NCBI GenBank assembly: GCA_041751095.1
Contig: JBGSYC010000249.1
Coordinates: forward strand, 1-64,000
Length of the DNA stretch: 64,000 bases
Source of the DNA: JADCRZ01 sp041751095
Lineage (GTDB): Bacteria; Bacteroidota; Bacteroidia; Chitinophagales; Chitinophagaceae
Direction of reading: 5' to 3'
The translations under genes and the position numbers were made by a program. Below, one piece after another: positions 8,873 through 17,595 of the stretch. The notes beneath the pieces are model-generated. The model was not told the origin of the DNA. It did no database searches and saw only the letters and a program-made list of their open reading frames with translations. How positions within the stretch are numbered: position 1 is the stretch's first letter; the number at the start of each line of letters is the position of its first letter.

Positions 8873-9313
8873 ATGACTCCCGATTCCGTTTTTCAGATCT
8901 GCAGCACTATCACAATGATAAGCTGGCTTATACTCATCATCACTTCACCGTTTATTCCTGAGGTTGATAGATTTTTAATCGGTGTTATCATCACGTTGCT
9001 TGCCCTCGTATATGCCTGGCTGATATTGTCAGCTTTTAATCCTGGTGATATGAACAGCTTTGGTTCGTTAGATGGCGTAATGACGTTGTTTCAAAACAAA
9101 ACACTGCTAACTGCCGGTTGGGTGCATTACCTTGCTTTTGACTTGATGGTGGGTACCTGGATAAAAAGAAATTCTGTGAAGTACGAAATAAGTCATTGGT
9201 TGATAATACCCTGTTTGTTTTTAACCTTTATGCTTGGGCCCGTAGGGCTATTGCTTTATCTGTTTGTACGATTTGTAAAAACAAAGAAATATTTTTCAGC
9301 TAACTATAACTGA
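8873..9313 (+). CDS. ABA4-like / DUF4281 integral membrane protein
   Basis: A 146-residue membrane protein with about four hydrophobic segments. The arrangement FGSLDGVMTLFQNKTLLTAGWVHYLAFDLMVGTWI is the signature of the DUF4281/ABA4-like family, named after a plant protein needed for neoxanthin synthesis; the bacterial function is not known. It starts 81 bp after the TonB receptor, and only 6 bp separate it from the next membrane gene, so these two are cotranscribed. Confidence 0.8.
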   Translation: MTPDSVFQICSTITMISWLILIITSPFIPEVDRFLIGVIITLLALVYAWLILSAFNPGDMNSFGSLDGVMTLFQNKTLLTAGWVHYLAFDLMVGTWIKRNSVKYEISHWLIIPCLFLTFMLGPVGLLLYLFVRFVKTKKYFSANYN

Positions 9314-9319
9314 TCTCTT

Positions 9320-10087
9320 ATGAAATTAGTTTCTGAGTTAATGCGACGGAACAAACCACTTTTTTGGTTTGGACTGTTCAATATAGCTGTCGGATTGATT
9401 TGCCTTATGATGATGCAGTTGGACAGCCAGCGGATTATGAATGTAAATCGCTGGCTAAAACCTATGAAGTTTTATTTCTCGGTAGGCCTAATGATTTTTA
9501 CGATGGGCTGGCTGTTGTATTATCTCAAAGATACAGGGAAAATAATACGATATACCTGGTTGCTGATTGTAACCATGTTTTTTGAGAACGGGCTTATTTT
9601 ATTACAGGCAATAAGAGGTACTACTTCTCATTACAATGAAAGCACTGCGGTTGATGCAATTGTTTTTTATCTCATGGCGTTCTTCATCCTTTTGTTTACG
9701 ATAACATTTGTGTTCATCAACATTGCTTTTTTCCGTCAGAAAGATTTTTCTATTTCAGAATCCTATTTATGGGGAATACGCTTGGGTATCTTACTTTTTA
9801 TTCTATTTTCACTTGAAGGAGGAATGATGATCGGGCTGTCAAAACATACGGTCGGGGCGGCGGATGGTAGTCCGGGCTTGCCGCTGACAAATTGGAGCAG
9901 AGGATTTGGTGACCTTCGGATTGCCCATTTTCTTGGGCTGCATGCATTGCAGTTGCTTCCCATGGCGGGATATTATATAGCCAAATCAAAAAAGCAAATC
10001 ATCATTTTATCTGTGATCTATTTTGGAATCGTTATGGCAGTGTTTATACAGGCACTCTATGGAAAACCATTTTTAAACTTTACATAA
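9320..10087 (+). CDS. Polytopic membrane protein of unknown function
   Basis: A 255-residue protein with about seven predicted membrane segments (for example LFWFGLFNIAVGLICLMM, FYSVGLMIFTMGWLLYYL in shortened form, and ILSVIYFGIVMAVFIQAL). I recognise no catalytic motif. Between segments there is a hydrophilic stretch GLSKHTVGAADGSPGLPLTNW followed by FGDLRIAHFLGLHALQLLP with two conserved-looking His. It follows the ABA4-like gene by 6 bp and probably shares its transcript and membrane context. Its similarity in size and His pattern to heme- or lipid-modifying membrane proteins is only suggestive. Confidence 0.7.
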   Translation: MKLVSELMRRNKPLFWFGLFNIAVGLICLMMMQLDSQRIMNVNRWLKPMKFYFSVGLMIFTMGWLLYYLKDTGKIIRYTWLLIVTMFFENGLILLQAIRGTTSHYNESTAVDAIVFYLMAFFILLFTITFVFINIAFFRQKDFSISESYLWGIRLGILLFILFSLEGGMMIGLSKHTVGAADGSPGLPLTNWSRGFGDLRIAHFLGLHALQLLPMAGYYIAKSKKQIIILSVIYFGIVMAVFIQALYGKPFLNFT

Positions 10088-10215
10088 AAAAAGGAAAATT
10101 ACATACATTGATCCACATTTCGTATTTGCAACTGCTTTTTCGTCTTTTTTGTGTATTTGTCCAGGACATTTTGGCTATGTCAGCTTTTGAACAATTTTGC
10201 AGGAATGCCCTCTTA

Positions 10216-10554
10216 TTATACTGCCACTGCTTTTAACCACTTTGCGAACAGCTCTTTATTAATATCTTTGAGTGATTTTATTTTAACATGCCTTAATGTG
10301 TTGCCGCTGCCTTCCAGAACATTTTCGTTGTCTGTGATTTTATCAATATTGTAAAAGCCAAGCGTCGTGTGGTTTTTAGCAAATCGTAAGTAAGCAAAGT
10401 CCCTGGTCTTTGCAAATACAGGAAACCCCCATTTGATTTCTTCGCTAACGCCGGGAACACTTTCATGGATTAACTTTCTAATGGTTTCGAGACTTTCTTG
10501 TTGTCCTGCCGGAGCAGTTTCAATGTATTCTGATACCTTTTTATTATAGTTCAT
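10216..10554 (-). CDS. DUF1801 (YdhG-like) small protein
   Basis: A 112-residue protein from the ATG at 10554 (MNYNKKVSEYIETAP); an upstream ATG at 10578 is less like the family. The blocks LETIRKLIHESVPGVSEEIKW and GFPVFAKTRDFAYLRF match the DUF1801 fold, whose B. subtilis member YdhG is described as a frataxin-like iron chaperone. The family also includes many proteins with no known role. It is the last of five small minus-strand genes (10.2-13.4 kb) with AT-rich coding sequence and no common pathway. Confidence 0.75.
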   Translation of the reverse strand: MNYNKKVSEYIETAPAGQQESLETIRKLIHESVPGVSEEIKWGFPVFAKTRDFAYLRFAKNHTTLGFYNIDKITDNENVLEGSGNTLRHVKIKSLKDINKELFAKWLKAVAV

Positions 10555-10637
10555 TGTATGGGCTTTAAGAGATGACATGCTTCTATTGCCACAAGGATAT
10601 CAGGGTTATCAATTCAGGCCGGAAAAATAGTTGTAGT

Positions 10638-11048
10638 TTAACCCCCTGTCGCATGATCATTATTTGTCCCGGCATAAATTAGTCCTGCAATAGCGAACAT
10701 AAGTAACCATTGCCAAAGCTTTATGAAACTTTTCTGAAATTTTTTAGAAACAACAAGTGAAAGAAAAAAAGCAAGTCCATAAGTAAAGAAATAAACCGCA
10801 AGAATATTCAACAAAAGCTTTTTATCAGTAAAATAGTTTGTGAAGTTAATAAGTGTTAAGCCAATAGATGCCAGTAAGAAATCCGCAGATACAATATGGA
10901 ATGCTCCTCGCCCCATAGTCCAATTTTCTAGTTTAGAGATGTCTCCTTTTCCGGGTTCAATTCTTTTATATTCCCGGTCGCCCGCAAAGGTGTGAGTAAT
11001 AAAAGTTAGGAAGACCAAAACGTTTGCAATAATAAGTGTTGTATTCAT
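10638..11048 (-). CDS. Small integral membrane protein, unknown function
   Basis: A 136-residue protein with four hydrophobic segments: TLIIANVLVFLTFITHTF, the region around FLLASIGLTLINF, NILAVYFFTYGLAFFLSLV and WQWLLMFAIAGLIYAG. A short loop after segment one reads AGDREYKRIEPGKGD. The four-helix layout resembles small membrane proteins common in Flavobacteriia and Cytophagia, but I cannot assign a family. The neighbours on the same strand are DUF1801 and an AhpD-like gene, with gaps of 83 and 101 bp. Confidence 0.65.
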   Translation of the reverse strand: MNTTLIIANVLVFLTFITHTFAGDREYKRIEPGKGDISKLENWTMGRGAFHIVSADFLLASIGLTLINFTNYFTDKKLLLNILAVYFFTYGLAFFLSLVVSKKFQKSFIKLWQWLLMFAIAGLIYAGTNNDHATGG

Positions 11049-11149
11049 CTCTTCTTTATTGATCAGCTTCAGGTCGCTCCGTCATAATATTTGTTAGCGT
11101 GCGCACAACCCTGTTTTTTCGGAATAAGAGTGAGTAACCCACGATAGCA

Positions 11150-11692
11150 TTACCTGATTGCGCATAACTCGTCAGAACCTATGCCAAGCGGTTTAACCAT
11201 TCTGTTTAAGTAGTTTTCGAAGGCAGTTACAAAAGTTATTTCGATGATTTCATTTTCATCACAATGTACTTTTAAACGATTAAATGTTTCATCAGCGACC
11301 GTTATATTTTTTGTGGCTTCTTCGGTATATTTTAAAATAGCTTTTTCTTTATCAGAATAATGACTACTTGTCTGGTAATTCAGTAAGTTATAAAACTTTT
11401 CCAAACTCATTTTATTTTGGATAGCTCTTTTCATAGATATATCCATGCAGAATGTGCAGCCGTTTATTGTCGCAATAAAGTTCTGAATCAAAAACTTATG
11501 CTCATCATTAATTTTCTTTAAGCTGTTTTCCACGTCATACATTTTCTTTACAGCAAACATTATTTTAGGGTATCGTGCATAAATGACTTTAGCGGGCATA
11601 ATCACCTTTCCATAGTCTCTCTTAAGAATGCTAAAAGCAATTTTAGTGATTAACCCTTTTGGTTTTTCTATGGGTTCAATTCTTGGGTGCAT
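11150..11692 (-). CDS. Carboxymuconolactone decarboxylase / AhpD-like protein
   Basis: A 180-residue cytosolic all-helical protein. The segment FIATINGCTFCMDISMKRAI carries the CxxC pair at about residues 79 and 82, the redox centre of AhpD-like members of the carboxymuconolactone decarboxylase superfamily; the usual CxxCxxxH arrangement is not kept, since the residue after the Asp-Ile-Ser is Met. The downstream helix ILKYTEEATKNI and the FVTAFENYLNRMVKPLGIG tail fit the family. The role is likely peroxide or thiol metabolism. The substrate is unknown. Confidence 0.75.
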   Translation of the reverse strand: MHPRIEPIEKPKGLITKIAFSILKRDYGKVIMPAKVIYARYPKIMFAVKKMYDVENSLKKINDEHKFLIQNFIATINGCTFCMDISMKRAIQNKMSLEKFYNLLNYQTSSHYSDKEKAILKYTEEATKNITVADETFNRLKVHCDENEIIEITFVTAFENYLNRMVKPLGIGSDELCAIR

Positions 11693-11793
11693 TAATCATA
11701 GCTTTATTTCATTTGATAAAGATCATTTGCAAGATGATTTGTGTATTTGAGCTATCCACTTTTTAGCAGGAAGAATATTCACCATCAGCCTTT

Positions 11794-12966
11794 CTACAGA
11801 TCTCTCACAGCTTCAATAAATGCCTCAATTTCGCTTTCAGTATTGTAGTAGTGAGGGGAGACTCTAACTACCCATTCAACTCCTTTTTCCTGAAAGTCTA
11901 TCCATGCCGAGGTTTTATTGATCGTGTAGATGTTTATTCCTTTGTCGCTAAAAAAGTTTTTTGTAGCCTCTTCGCTTTTGTTCTTAATGCTGAATGTAAT
12001 AATGCTGCACTGCTGTGTTCCCCTGTCTGCCAATAGAATATTACCGGCATCTGCAAGCCCGCTTTTTAATCTTGAAACAAGTTGATTATTTCTTGCTTCT
12101 ATATTTTCAATGCCTGATGATAATGCATATCTAAGGGCTTCTTTACTGCCCATCATCAGCGAGGGTGAGGTTTCCCAGTATTCGAATCGTTTTGCGTCGT
12201 TCCGGGTTTTATATTCATTTTCAGAAACCCACTCCGCACCGCGCAAATCAGGGTATAAAGGTTCCAGACCTGCATCAAGCGCTTTGTCAGATACGTATAA
12301 TATTCCCGTACCTCGTGGTCCGCGAAGAAATTTACGAAATGTTCCGCTTATAAAGTCGGCATGAATTGCCTCTGCATTTACTTTTATTTGCCCTAACGAC
12401 TGACAGGCATCAAGTAAATAAAGGGTATCATAGTTCTGAATGATTTTTCCAATTTCCTCAACAGGTTGTACAAGCCCGGAGCTTGTTGGAACATGTGTTA
12501 CTGAAACAAGACGTGGTGCATATTGTTTCATTTTATTTTCTAAATCCTGTAAGTCTATCTCTCCCGTTGCTGTATTTTCTACGCGGACAAATTTTACCCC
12601 AAATCTTTTCTGTAAAGATAGAAATGCGATAAAATTGGAAGGATAATCATTGCCGGAAATCAGAATAACATCTCCCTGCCGGAATGGAACGGAAGATAAA
12701 GCTTTATTATAACCGTCGGTAGCGTTAGTGGTAAATGCTACATTTCTGTTTTTACAATTAAGCAACTGCGCTGCATAATCATAAAACCTGCTCAATTCAT
12801 CTCTTTCCTCAGCCGCTGTTTCATAGCCACCCATACTTTCTTCTTTAGTAAGATAATTACGAATGGCATTCACGACCGTTTTGGGCATTAAAGCTGCCCC
12901 TGCATTATTGAGATGAATTACAGAGCTACATCCTGCTGTGTCATTTCGGATTTGGTTTATTTCCAT
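11794..12966 (-). CDS. Class V aminotransferase (cysteine desulfurase-like)
   Basis: A 390-residue PLP enzyme of fold type I. The start HLNNAGAALMP, the cofactor-binding block FTTNATDGYNKAL, the VTHVPTSSGLVQPVEE segment and the Asp of LYLLDACQSLGQI are all present, followed by the expected PLP lysine in SGTFRKFLRGPRGTGIL. Class V enzymes include cysteine desulfurases, isopenicillin-N epimerases and serine-pyruvate transaminases; no specific subfamily is clear. The Arg-rich loop after the Lys is like the CsdA/epimerase-type group. Gaps of about 100 bp separate it from its neighbours on both sides. Confidence 0.85.
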   Translation of the reverse strand: MEINQIRNDTAGCSSVIHLNNAGAALMPKTVVNAIRNYLTKEESMGGYETAAEERDELSRFYDYAAQLLNCKNRNVAFTTNATDGYNKALSSVPFRQGDVILISGNDYPSNFIAFLSLQKRFGVKFVRVENTATGEIDLQDLENKMKQYAPRLVSVTHVPTSSGLVQPVEEIGKIIQNYDTLYLLDACQSLGQIKVNAEAIHADFISGTFRKFLRGPRGTGILYVSDKALDAGLEPLYPDLRGAEWVSENEYKTRNDAKRFEYWETSPSLMMGSKEALRYALSSGIENIEARNNQLVSRLKSGLADAGNILLADRGTQQCSIITFSIKNKSEEATKNFFSDKGINIYTINKTSAWIDFQEKGVEWVVRVSPHYYNTESEIEAFIEAVRDL

Positions 12967-13068
12967 CTTACTTTTTTGGATATCAATATTAGCTTCTTAT
13001 ATTTCATCGTATAGTCACAATCGGCTTTATCTGTAAACCGGTAGGCGGCTTTTGGCTTTATTCAACAT

Positions 13069-13371
13069 TCAATTCCGCAACATGCCTACCTGCATGGGTA
13101 TCAGCTCACAGGTACAAACATTCGATAATACAGCGGGATCATCCTTTGCGATATTATCAGCTTCTGCTTCATTATCTACCTCAATTACTGCCATCCCGAA
13201 AACGCCTTTGGCGTCAAATACGGGTCCGTAAACAATTGAATTTCCTTTGCTGGTTAGCTCTGCCCAGTACTGCATGTGCTCCTCCATAACACTTCTTTCT
13301 TCTTCATTTTGGTCTAAATGAAATGTTGGGCGGGGAGGAAATAACTTATAGAAAAAATGCATTTTTTCCAT
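13069..13371 (-). CDS. YciI-like protein
   Basis: A 100-residue protein with the ferredoxin-like alpha+beta YciI domain: start FFYKLFPPRPTF, the helix VMEEHMQYWAEL, and the block SIVYGPVFDAKGVFGMAVIEVD followed by EAEADNIAKDDPAV. The His of EEHMQYW and the Asp of AKDDPAV correspond to the His-Asp pair of the YciI family. Family members are thought to be small hydrolases or dehydrochlorinase relatives; the function here is unknown. It lies upstream of the class V aminotransferase on the same strand. Confidence 0.8.
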   Translation of the reverse strand: MEKMHFFYKLFPPRPTFHLDQNEEERSVMEEHMQYWAELTSKGNSIVYGPVFDAKGVFGMAVIEVDNEAEADNIAKDDPAVLSNVCTCELIPMQVGMLRN

Positions 13372-13593
13372 TGGTTGATTTTTTGTTGTTTGAAGTGCAA
13401 AATTACCTGTAAGCCTCCGATGTCCGAAAGAGTGATATTATTTTATTGTGAAATGACACCATTGCTGTCAACCCGCCGCTAAGCAGTATGTGTTCATTTT
13501 GCCATTTAGCGCGGGCAACAGGCGTCACTTACATGCGCTTAATTATCCTCATCGGTTTAAATCAGCGTTAACGATTGTTGCTGATCTTGAAAG

Positions 13594-14295
13594 TTACACA
13601 TCACGCAAGGGAAATTTGCTTTTTTTGGAGCAATTCTCGCAAACTACCACGATATTTTCTGCAAACTTTGGGCTCACGCTTGCTTTCCTCCCGTTCACTT
13701 CTATTTCTATCATCTCATCGTATGGGTGCCTTGATAGTATTTTTATTTTCTTATTTATACTTAAGCCAACTTTGTCTACATATTGCAGGAAAGATGCGGA
13801 ATTGTCTTTTACAGCAACCATGGTACAGGTATGGCCTATCACTTCTTCATTCAGGGTTTTATTTAACGGTACCTTCATTTCTCCATTGGCGTTTGGGATC
13901 ATATCACCATGAGGATCAAAGGCTGGATAGTTTAGAAACTTGTCGAGCTTGTCGACGAGCTTCGCACTTTGTATGTGCTCCAATTGTTCGGCTACTTCAT
14001 GCACTTCATCCCAGGTAAACTCTAATTTTTCGTATAAAAAGGTTTCCCATAAACGATGTTTCCGTACCACTTCAATAGCAAGTTTTCTGCCGGAGATGGT
14101 TAAAGACGATCTGCCATACCTTTCATAATCGACTAACCTTTTCTCTTTCAGCTTCTTAAGCATGTCATTTGCAGTAGCTGGCTTGATATTAAGATGAGCC
14201 GCTATTTCGTTTGTCCCGGCATCGTCCTTATCTCCGTTTTCAGAGGTTAGATGCAGGAGTGCTTTTAAATAATTCTCTTCAGTAAATGAAAGCAT
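13594..14295 (-). CDS. DtxR/MntR-family metal-dependent transcriptional repressor
   Basis: A 233-residue repressor that binds DNA when loaded with Fe(II) or Mn(II). The N-terminal winged helix is EENYLKALLHL to AHLNIKPATANDMLKKLKEK (residues 6-50); the metal-binding/dimerisation domain has HRLWETFLYEKL and WDEVHEVAEQLEHIQS (about 79-110); a C-terminal SH3/FeoA-like domain follows (about 150-215). The end carries an extra CENCSKKSKF pair of Cys. It is divergent from a TonB receptor, and the 87-bp gap holds a palindromic operator that could control both. The metal cannot be decided from sequence; iron is more likely given the receptor. Confidence 0.88.
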   Translation of the reverse strand: MLSFTEENYLKALLHLTSENGDKDDAGTNEIAAHLNIKPATANDMLKKLKEKRLVDYERYGRSSLTISGRKLAIEVVRKHRLWETFLYEKLEFTWDEVHEVAEQLEHIQSAKLVDKLDKFLNYPAFDPHGDMIPNANGEMKVPLNKTLNEEVIGHTCTMVAVKDNSASFLQYVDKVGLSINKKIKILSRHPYDEMIEIEVNGRKASVSPKFAENIVVVCENCSKKSKFPLRDV

Positions 14296-14327
14296 TCGGC
14301 AAAAATAAAAAAAATTTCTAACTTTTC

Positions 14328-14347
14328 TTGTTAGGCTTATCTAACAA
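14328..14347. promoter_or_regulatory. DtxR/MntR-type palindromic operator
   Basis: TTGTTAG-GCTTAT-CTAACAA is a perfect 7-bp inverted repeat in the short divergent gap between the DtxR-type gene and the TonB receptor. Its core TTAGGCTTATCTAA resembles DtxR iron boxes (TTAGG...CCTAA). A second overlapping repeat, CTAAC at 14318-14322 with GTTAG at 14330-14334, extends it. A near-consensus -7 box, TATATTTA, lies at 14351-14358, so bound repressor would cover the receptor promoter. Confidence 0.7.
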
Positions 14348-14382
14348 TTATATATTTACGTCTCAAACTCAATGGTAAAAGC

Positions 14383-16680
14383 ATGGTTTCACCTCTCCAT
14401 AAACTGTTTTCAGTAGCTCTTTTAAGCCTTTGCTCCACGATTGTATCGGCTCAAACGGGCGCTATTTCGGGAAAAGTGACATCAAACGGTAAACCCCTCG
14501 AACTTGCAACCGTAAGTCTCTCGCAAACCTTAGGAACAACAACCGACAGCAGTGGTCATTTCTCACTTGAAAATATACCTGAAGGCAGATACACAGTAAA
14601 AATTTCAAGCACCAGCTACAGGCCCGAGACAAGAAGGATTGAGTTGAAAGACACCCGGAACATGGAGGTGGATGTTGAGCTATTCCCGTTAAACAGCAGC
14701 CTTGACGAAGTGGTGGTAACCGGCACATTGAAGGAAGTAAAGCGTGCTGAAAGCCCCGTACCCGTAGAAGTATACACACCCGTTTTCTTTAAGAAAAATC
14801 CAACCCCAAATATTTTTGACGCCCTGCAAAATGTAAATGGCGTAAGGCCGCAGCTTAATTGTAATGTTTGCAATACGGGCGACATTCACATAAACGGCCT
14901 CGAAGGTCCCTATACAATGGTGCTTATTGACGGTATGCCCATTGTCAGCAGCTTATCAACCGTTTACGGCTTATCGGGCATCCCCAATAGTTTAGTGGAG
15001 AGAATTGAGATTGTGAAGGGTCCTGCATCATCGTTGTACGGCAGTGAGGCGGTGGGCGGGTTAATAAATATCATTACTAAAAAACCTGGTAATGCACCTT
15101 TACTGTCTGCAGATGTATTCGCCACAACCTGGAGGGAATATAACGCCGACTTAGGCTTTAAATTTAAAGCAGGAAGTAAGGCGACCGCATTAACAGGCAT
15201 CAACTATTTCAATTATACAAATATCATTGACAAGAACCGCGACAATTTTACAGATGTTACCCTTCAAAAACGCGTATCTGTATTTCAAAAATGGAATTTT
15301 GAGCGGAAGAATAACCGTGTGCTGAGTATGGCAGCAAGATACTTCAACGAAGACCGCTGGGGAGGAGATACGCGCTGGACAAAAGCCTTCCGGGGCGGTG
15401 ATGAAATTTACGGCGAGAGCATCTACACCAGACGTTGGGAGTTTATCGGGAATTATCAATTGCCCGTCAGAGAAAAAATGATGCTGTCGTTCTCGTACAA
15501 CGACCATGACCAGGACAGCCGTTACGGCACTACCTCTTATATAGCGCAACAGCGCATCGCCTTTTCTCAGTTAACGTGGGACAAAACCCGGAAAAATCAT
15601 GATCTTTTAGCAGGCGCCGCTTTGCGTTATACTTTTTATGATGATAACACAGCGGCCACCGCAAACGGAGATTCAGTTAAGCAGCGAAACAGGCCTGATA
15701 AGATATGGCTGCCGGGAGTGTTTGTACAAGATGAAATAACACTGGCCAAAAGTCATAAGCTGCTATTGGGATTCAGGTATGATTTCAACTCTGTTCATGG
15801 AAATATTTACACCCCCAGGTTCGCCTATAAATGGAGCGTCAACGATAAAAATATAATCAGATTAAACGCAGGCACCGGCTTCAGGGTAGTGAATCTGTTC
15901 ACCGAAGAGCATGCTGCGCTCACAGGAGCAAGAACGGTAGAGGTCAAAGAAGAACTAAAGCCTGAAAGAACCTACAACGTTAATCTGAATTACCTGAAAA
16001 AGATGTATGTGCAAAATGGCACTTTTATAGGTCTTGACGCTACTGCCTGGTACACTTACTTTAACAATCGTATTGTTCCTGATTTTGAAACAGATCCCAA
16101 TAAAATAATTTATGACAACCTAAATGGATATGCAGTAAGTAAGGGTGTAAGTCTGAACGTTGATGTAGCCTTCGTCAACGGTTTGAAGATATTGGCAGGC
16201 GGTACTGTCCAGGATGTATCGACACGGGAGGATGGCGTCCGGCAACAGCAATTATTAACGGAGAAATTTACAGGGGTCTGGGCTGTAAGTTATAAATTTC
16301 GAAAACTGAATGTAGGCATAGACTATACGGGCAATTTTTATGGGCCTATGCGTTTGCCATTGCTCGGACCCCTTGACCCACGCCGGCCTGTTTCTCCTGC
16401 CTGGAGCCTGCAGAATATTCAACTGGTGTATAGCGGATTGAGAAATATCGAAATATATGGAGGCGTAAAGAACCTGCTTAATTTCACGCCGACGAGAGGC
16501 AATCCCTTCATTATCGCCAGAAGCCATGACGCTTTCGACAGGGGTGTTGAGTATGATAACGGGGGGCAGGTATTGGCAACACCCGCCAATCCCTATGCTT
16601 TGACTTTCGACCCTACATATGTATATGCTCCAAACCAGGGCCGAAGGGCTTTTGTAGGTATCCGGGTTACCATCAGGTAG
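14383..16680 (+). CDS. TonB-dependent receptor, FepA-like, probable iron/metal uptake
   Basis: A 765-residue outer-membrane receptor. Signal peptide residues 1-23 end VSAQ; 27-105 form a carboxypeptidase-regulatory-like domain (GAISGKVTSNGKPLELATVSL); the TonB box region is SLDEVVVTGTLKE; the plug (about 120-230) has IHINGLEGPYTMVLIDGMPIV and VKGPASSLYGSEAVGGLIN, classic for ferric-siderophore receptors; the barrel ends GRRAFVGIRVTIR. An unusual CNVC pair sits in the plug just before DIHINGLEG and might bind a metal. The operator for a DtxR-type repressor is immediately upstream, so expression is expected to rise when metal is scarce. A thioredoxin-like gene follows at a distance of 279 bp. 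Confidence 0.9.
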   Translation: MVSPLHKLFSVALLSLCSTIVSAQTGAISGKVTSNGKPLELATVSLSQTLGTTTDSSGHFSLENIPEGRYTVKISSTSYRPETRRIELKDTRNMEVDVELFPLNSSLDEVVVTGTLKEVKRAESPVPVEVYTPVFFKKNPTPNIFDALQNVNGVRPQLNCNVCNTGDIHINGLEGPYTMVLIDGMPIVSSLSTVYGLSGIPNSLVERIEIVKGPASSLYGSEAVGGLINIITKKPGNAPLLSADVFATTWREYNADLGFKFKAGSKATALTGINYFNYTNIIDKNRDNFTDVTLQKRVSVFQKWNFERKNNRVLSMAARYFNEDRWGGDTRWTKAFRGGDEIYGESIYTRRWEFIGNYQLPVREKMMLSFSYNDHDQDSRYGTTSYIAQQRIAFSQLTWDKTRKNHDLLAGAALRYTFYDDNTAATANGDSVKQRNRPDKIWLPGVFVQDEITLAKSHKLLLGFRYDFNSVHGNIYTPRFAYKWSVNDKNIIRLNAGTGFRVVNLFTEEHAALTGARTVEVKEELKPERTYNVNLNYLKKMYVQNGTFIGLDATAWYTYFNNRIVPDFETDPNKIIYDNLNGYAVSKGVSLNVDVAFVNGLKILAGGTVQDVSTREDGVRQQQLLTEKFTGVWAVSYKFRKLNVGIDYTGNFYGPMRLPLLGPLDPRRPVSPAWSLQNIQLVYSGLRNIEIYGGVKNLLNFTPTRGNPFIIARSHDAFDRGVEYDNGGQVLATPANPYALTFDPTYVYAPNQGRRAFVGIRVTIR

Positions 16681-16959
16681 TACGGAAAATGTAATCAAAA
16701 AAACCTTCGAAACATGAGAGTTGAGTAAAAGCACGGAATAAAGCAAACAGCAATGATAATACTGGCAAAAGCAGTACAGGCATACAAAAAGTTTGGTGAC
16801 GAAAAAAAGCATTCCCATACGTTTTGATATGAATGAGCGAAACTTATGTACCGCTTCAAAAATTAGAAGGCCTGTTTACGCTGCCTAAAGAAAAAATGAA
16901 CTAATGAACTAATTAATATTTCGGTTATTGTAGGCGCTTACTAAAGCATTTAGCCAAAT

Positions 16960-17487
16960 ATGAGGATAACTAAAAGCATTTACCTGATCTTTGCTGGCAT
17001 GTTGGTTACTCATTTCTGTCTTGCACAGATAGTTCCAGTAGCATTTGACCAACTCGACAGTCTGCAAAACAGGGAGAAAAGACCGGTGATGATATTCGTT
17101 CATACATCATGGTGCAAGTACTGCAGCACGATGAAGAACACCACATTTAAAAATAATGAAGTCGTAAATGTGCTTAATCAAAAATATTATTTTGTCTCTC
17201 TTGATGCTGAAGAAAAAGCAGATATCCGGTTTCGTGGACATATATTTAAATACAAACCAACTGGCGCTAATGCCGGACTGCATGAGTTAGCCGAACAATT
17301 AGGAATGATAAATGGAGAGCTTTCCTATCCTTCCCTTTGTTTCCTCGACGCTGGCTATGGAATCATCTTCCAACAGCAGGGATATCTTTCGGCCAAACAG
17401 TTGCTACCCGTTTTAATGCAGCTAAAAACCCCTCACCCCGGGATAAAGAAAAATGGGAAAGGACAGCTTATGTCGGGGTTCAACTAA
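16960..17487 (+). CDS. Exported thioredoxin-fold protein
   Basis: A 175-residue protein with a signal peptide (residues 1-23, ending CLAQ) and a thioredoxin fold whose active site is WCKYC at residues 51-55, within MIFVHTSWCKYCSTMKN. The later SYPSLCFLDAGYGII supplies the cis-Pro strand. The protein belongs to the thioredoxin_7-type periplasmic oxidoreductases. It lies downstream of the metal-regulated receptor and could handle Cys-containing envelope proteins or metal reduction. The 279-bp gap before it holds only two tiny frames, at 16753-16827 and 16833-16904, with no recognisable product. Confidence 0.8.
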   Translation: MRITKSIYLIFAGMLVTHFCLAQIVPVAFDQLDSLQNREKRPVMIFVHTSWCKYCSTMKNTTFKNNEVVNVLNQKYYFVSLDAEEKADIRFRGHIFKYKPTGANAGLHELAEQLGMINGELSYPSLCFLDAGYGIIFQQQGYLSAKQLLPVLMQLKTPHPGIKKNGKGQLMSGFN

Positions 17488-17595
17488 ACACCACGGTATC
17501 ATGACTGTCTTTTCTTTCAAAGGCTTCTCTACTAAATTGAGAATACTCTCTGGCCGGAATTTACAGGTTTTCTGCGCTGCATGTTTAGCCTGCAC

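Noticed and set aside
13490..14018. Long plus-strand frames opposite the DtxR-type gene
   Set aside because: They are antisense to a clear family member and show no motifs.
16255..16818. 187-codon minus-strand frame opposite the end of the TonB receptor
   Set aside because: It mirrors the receptor coding sequence and has no family resemblance.
16753..16904. Two tiny frames (24 and 23 codons) between the receptor and the thioredoxin-fold gene
   Set aside because: No recognisable product, no promoter or run of one amino acid that would suggest a leader peptide.
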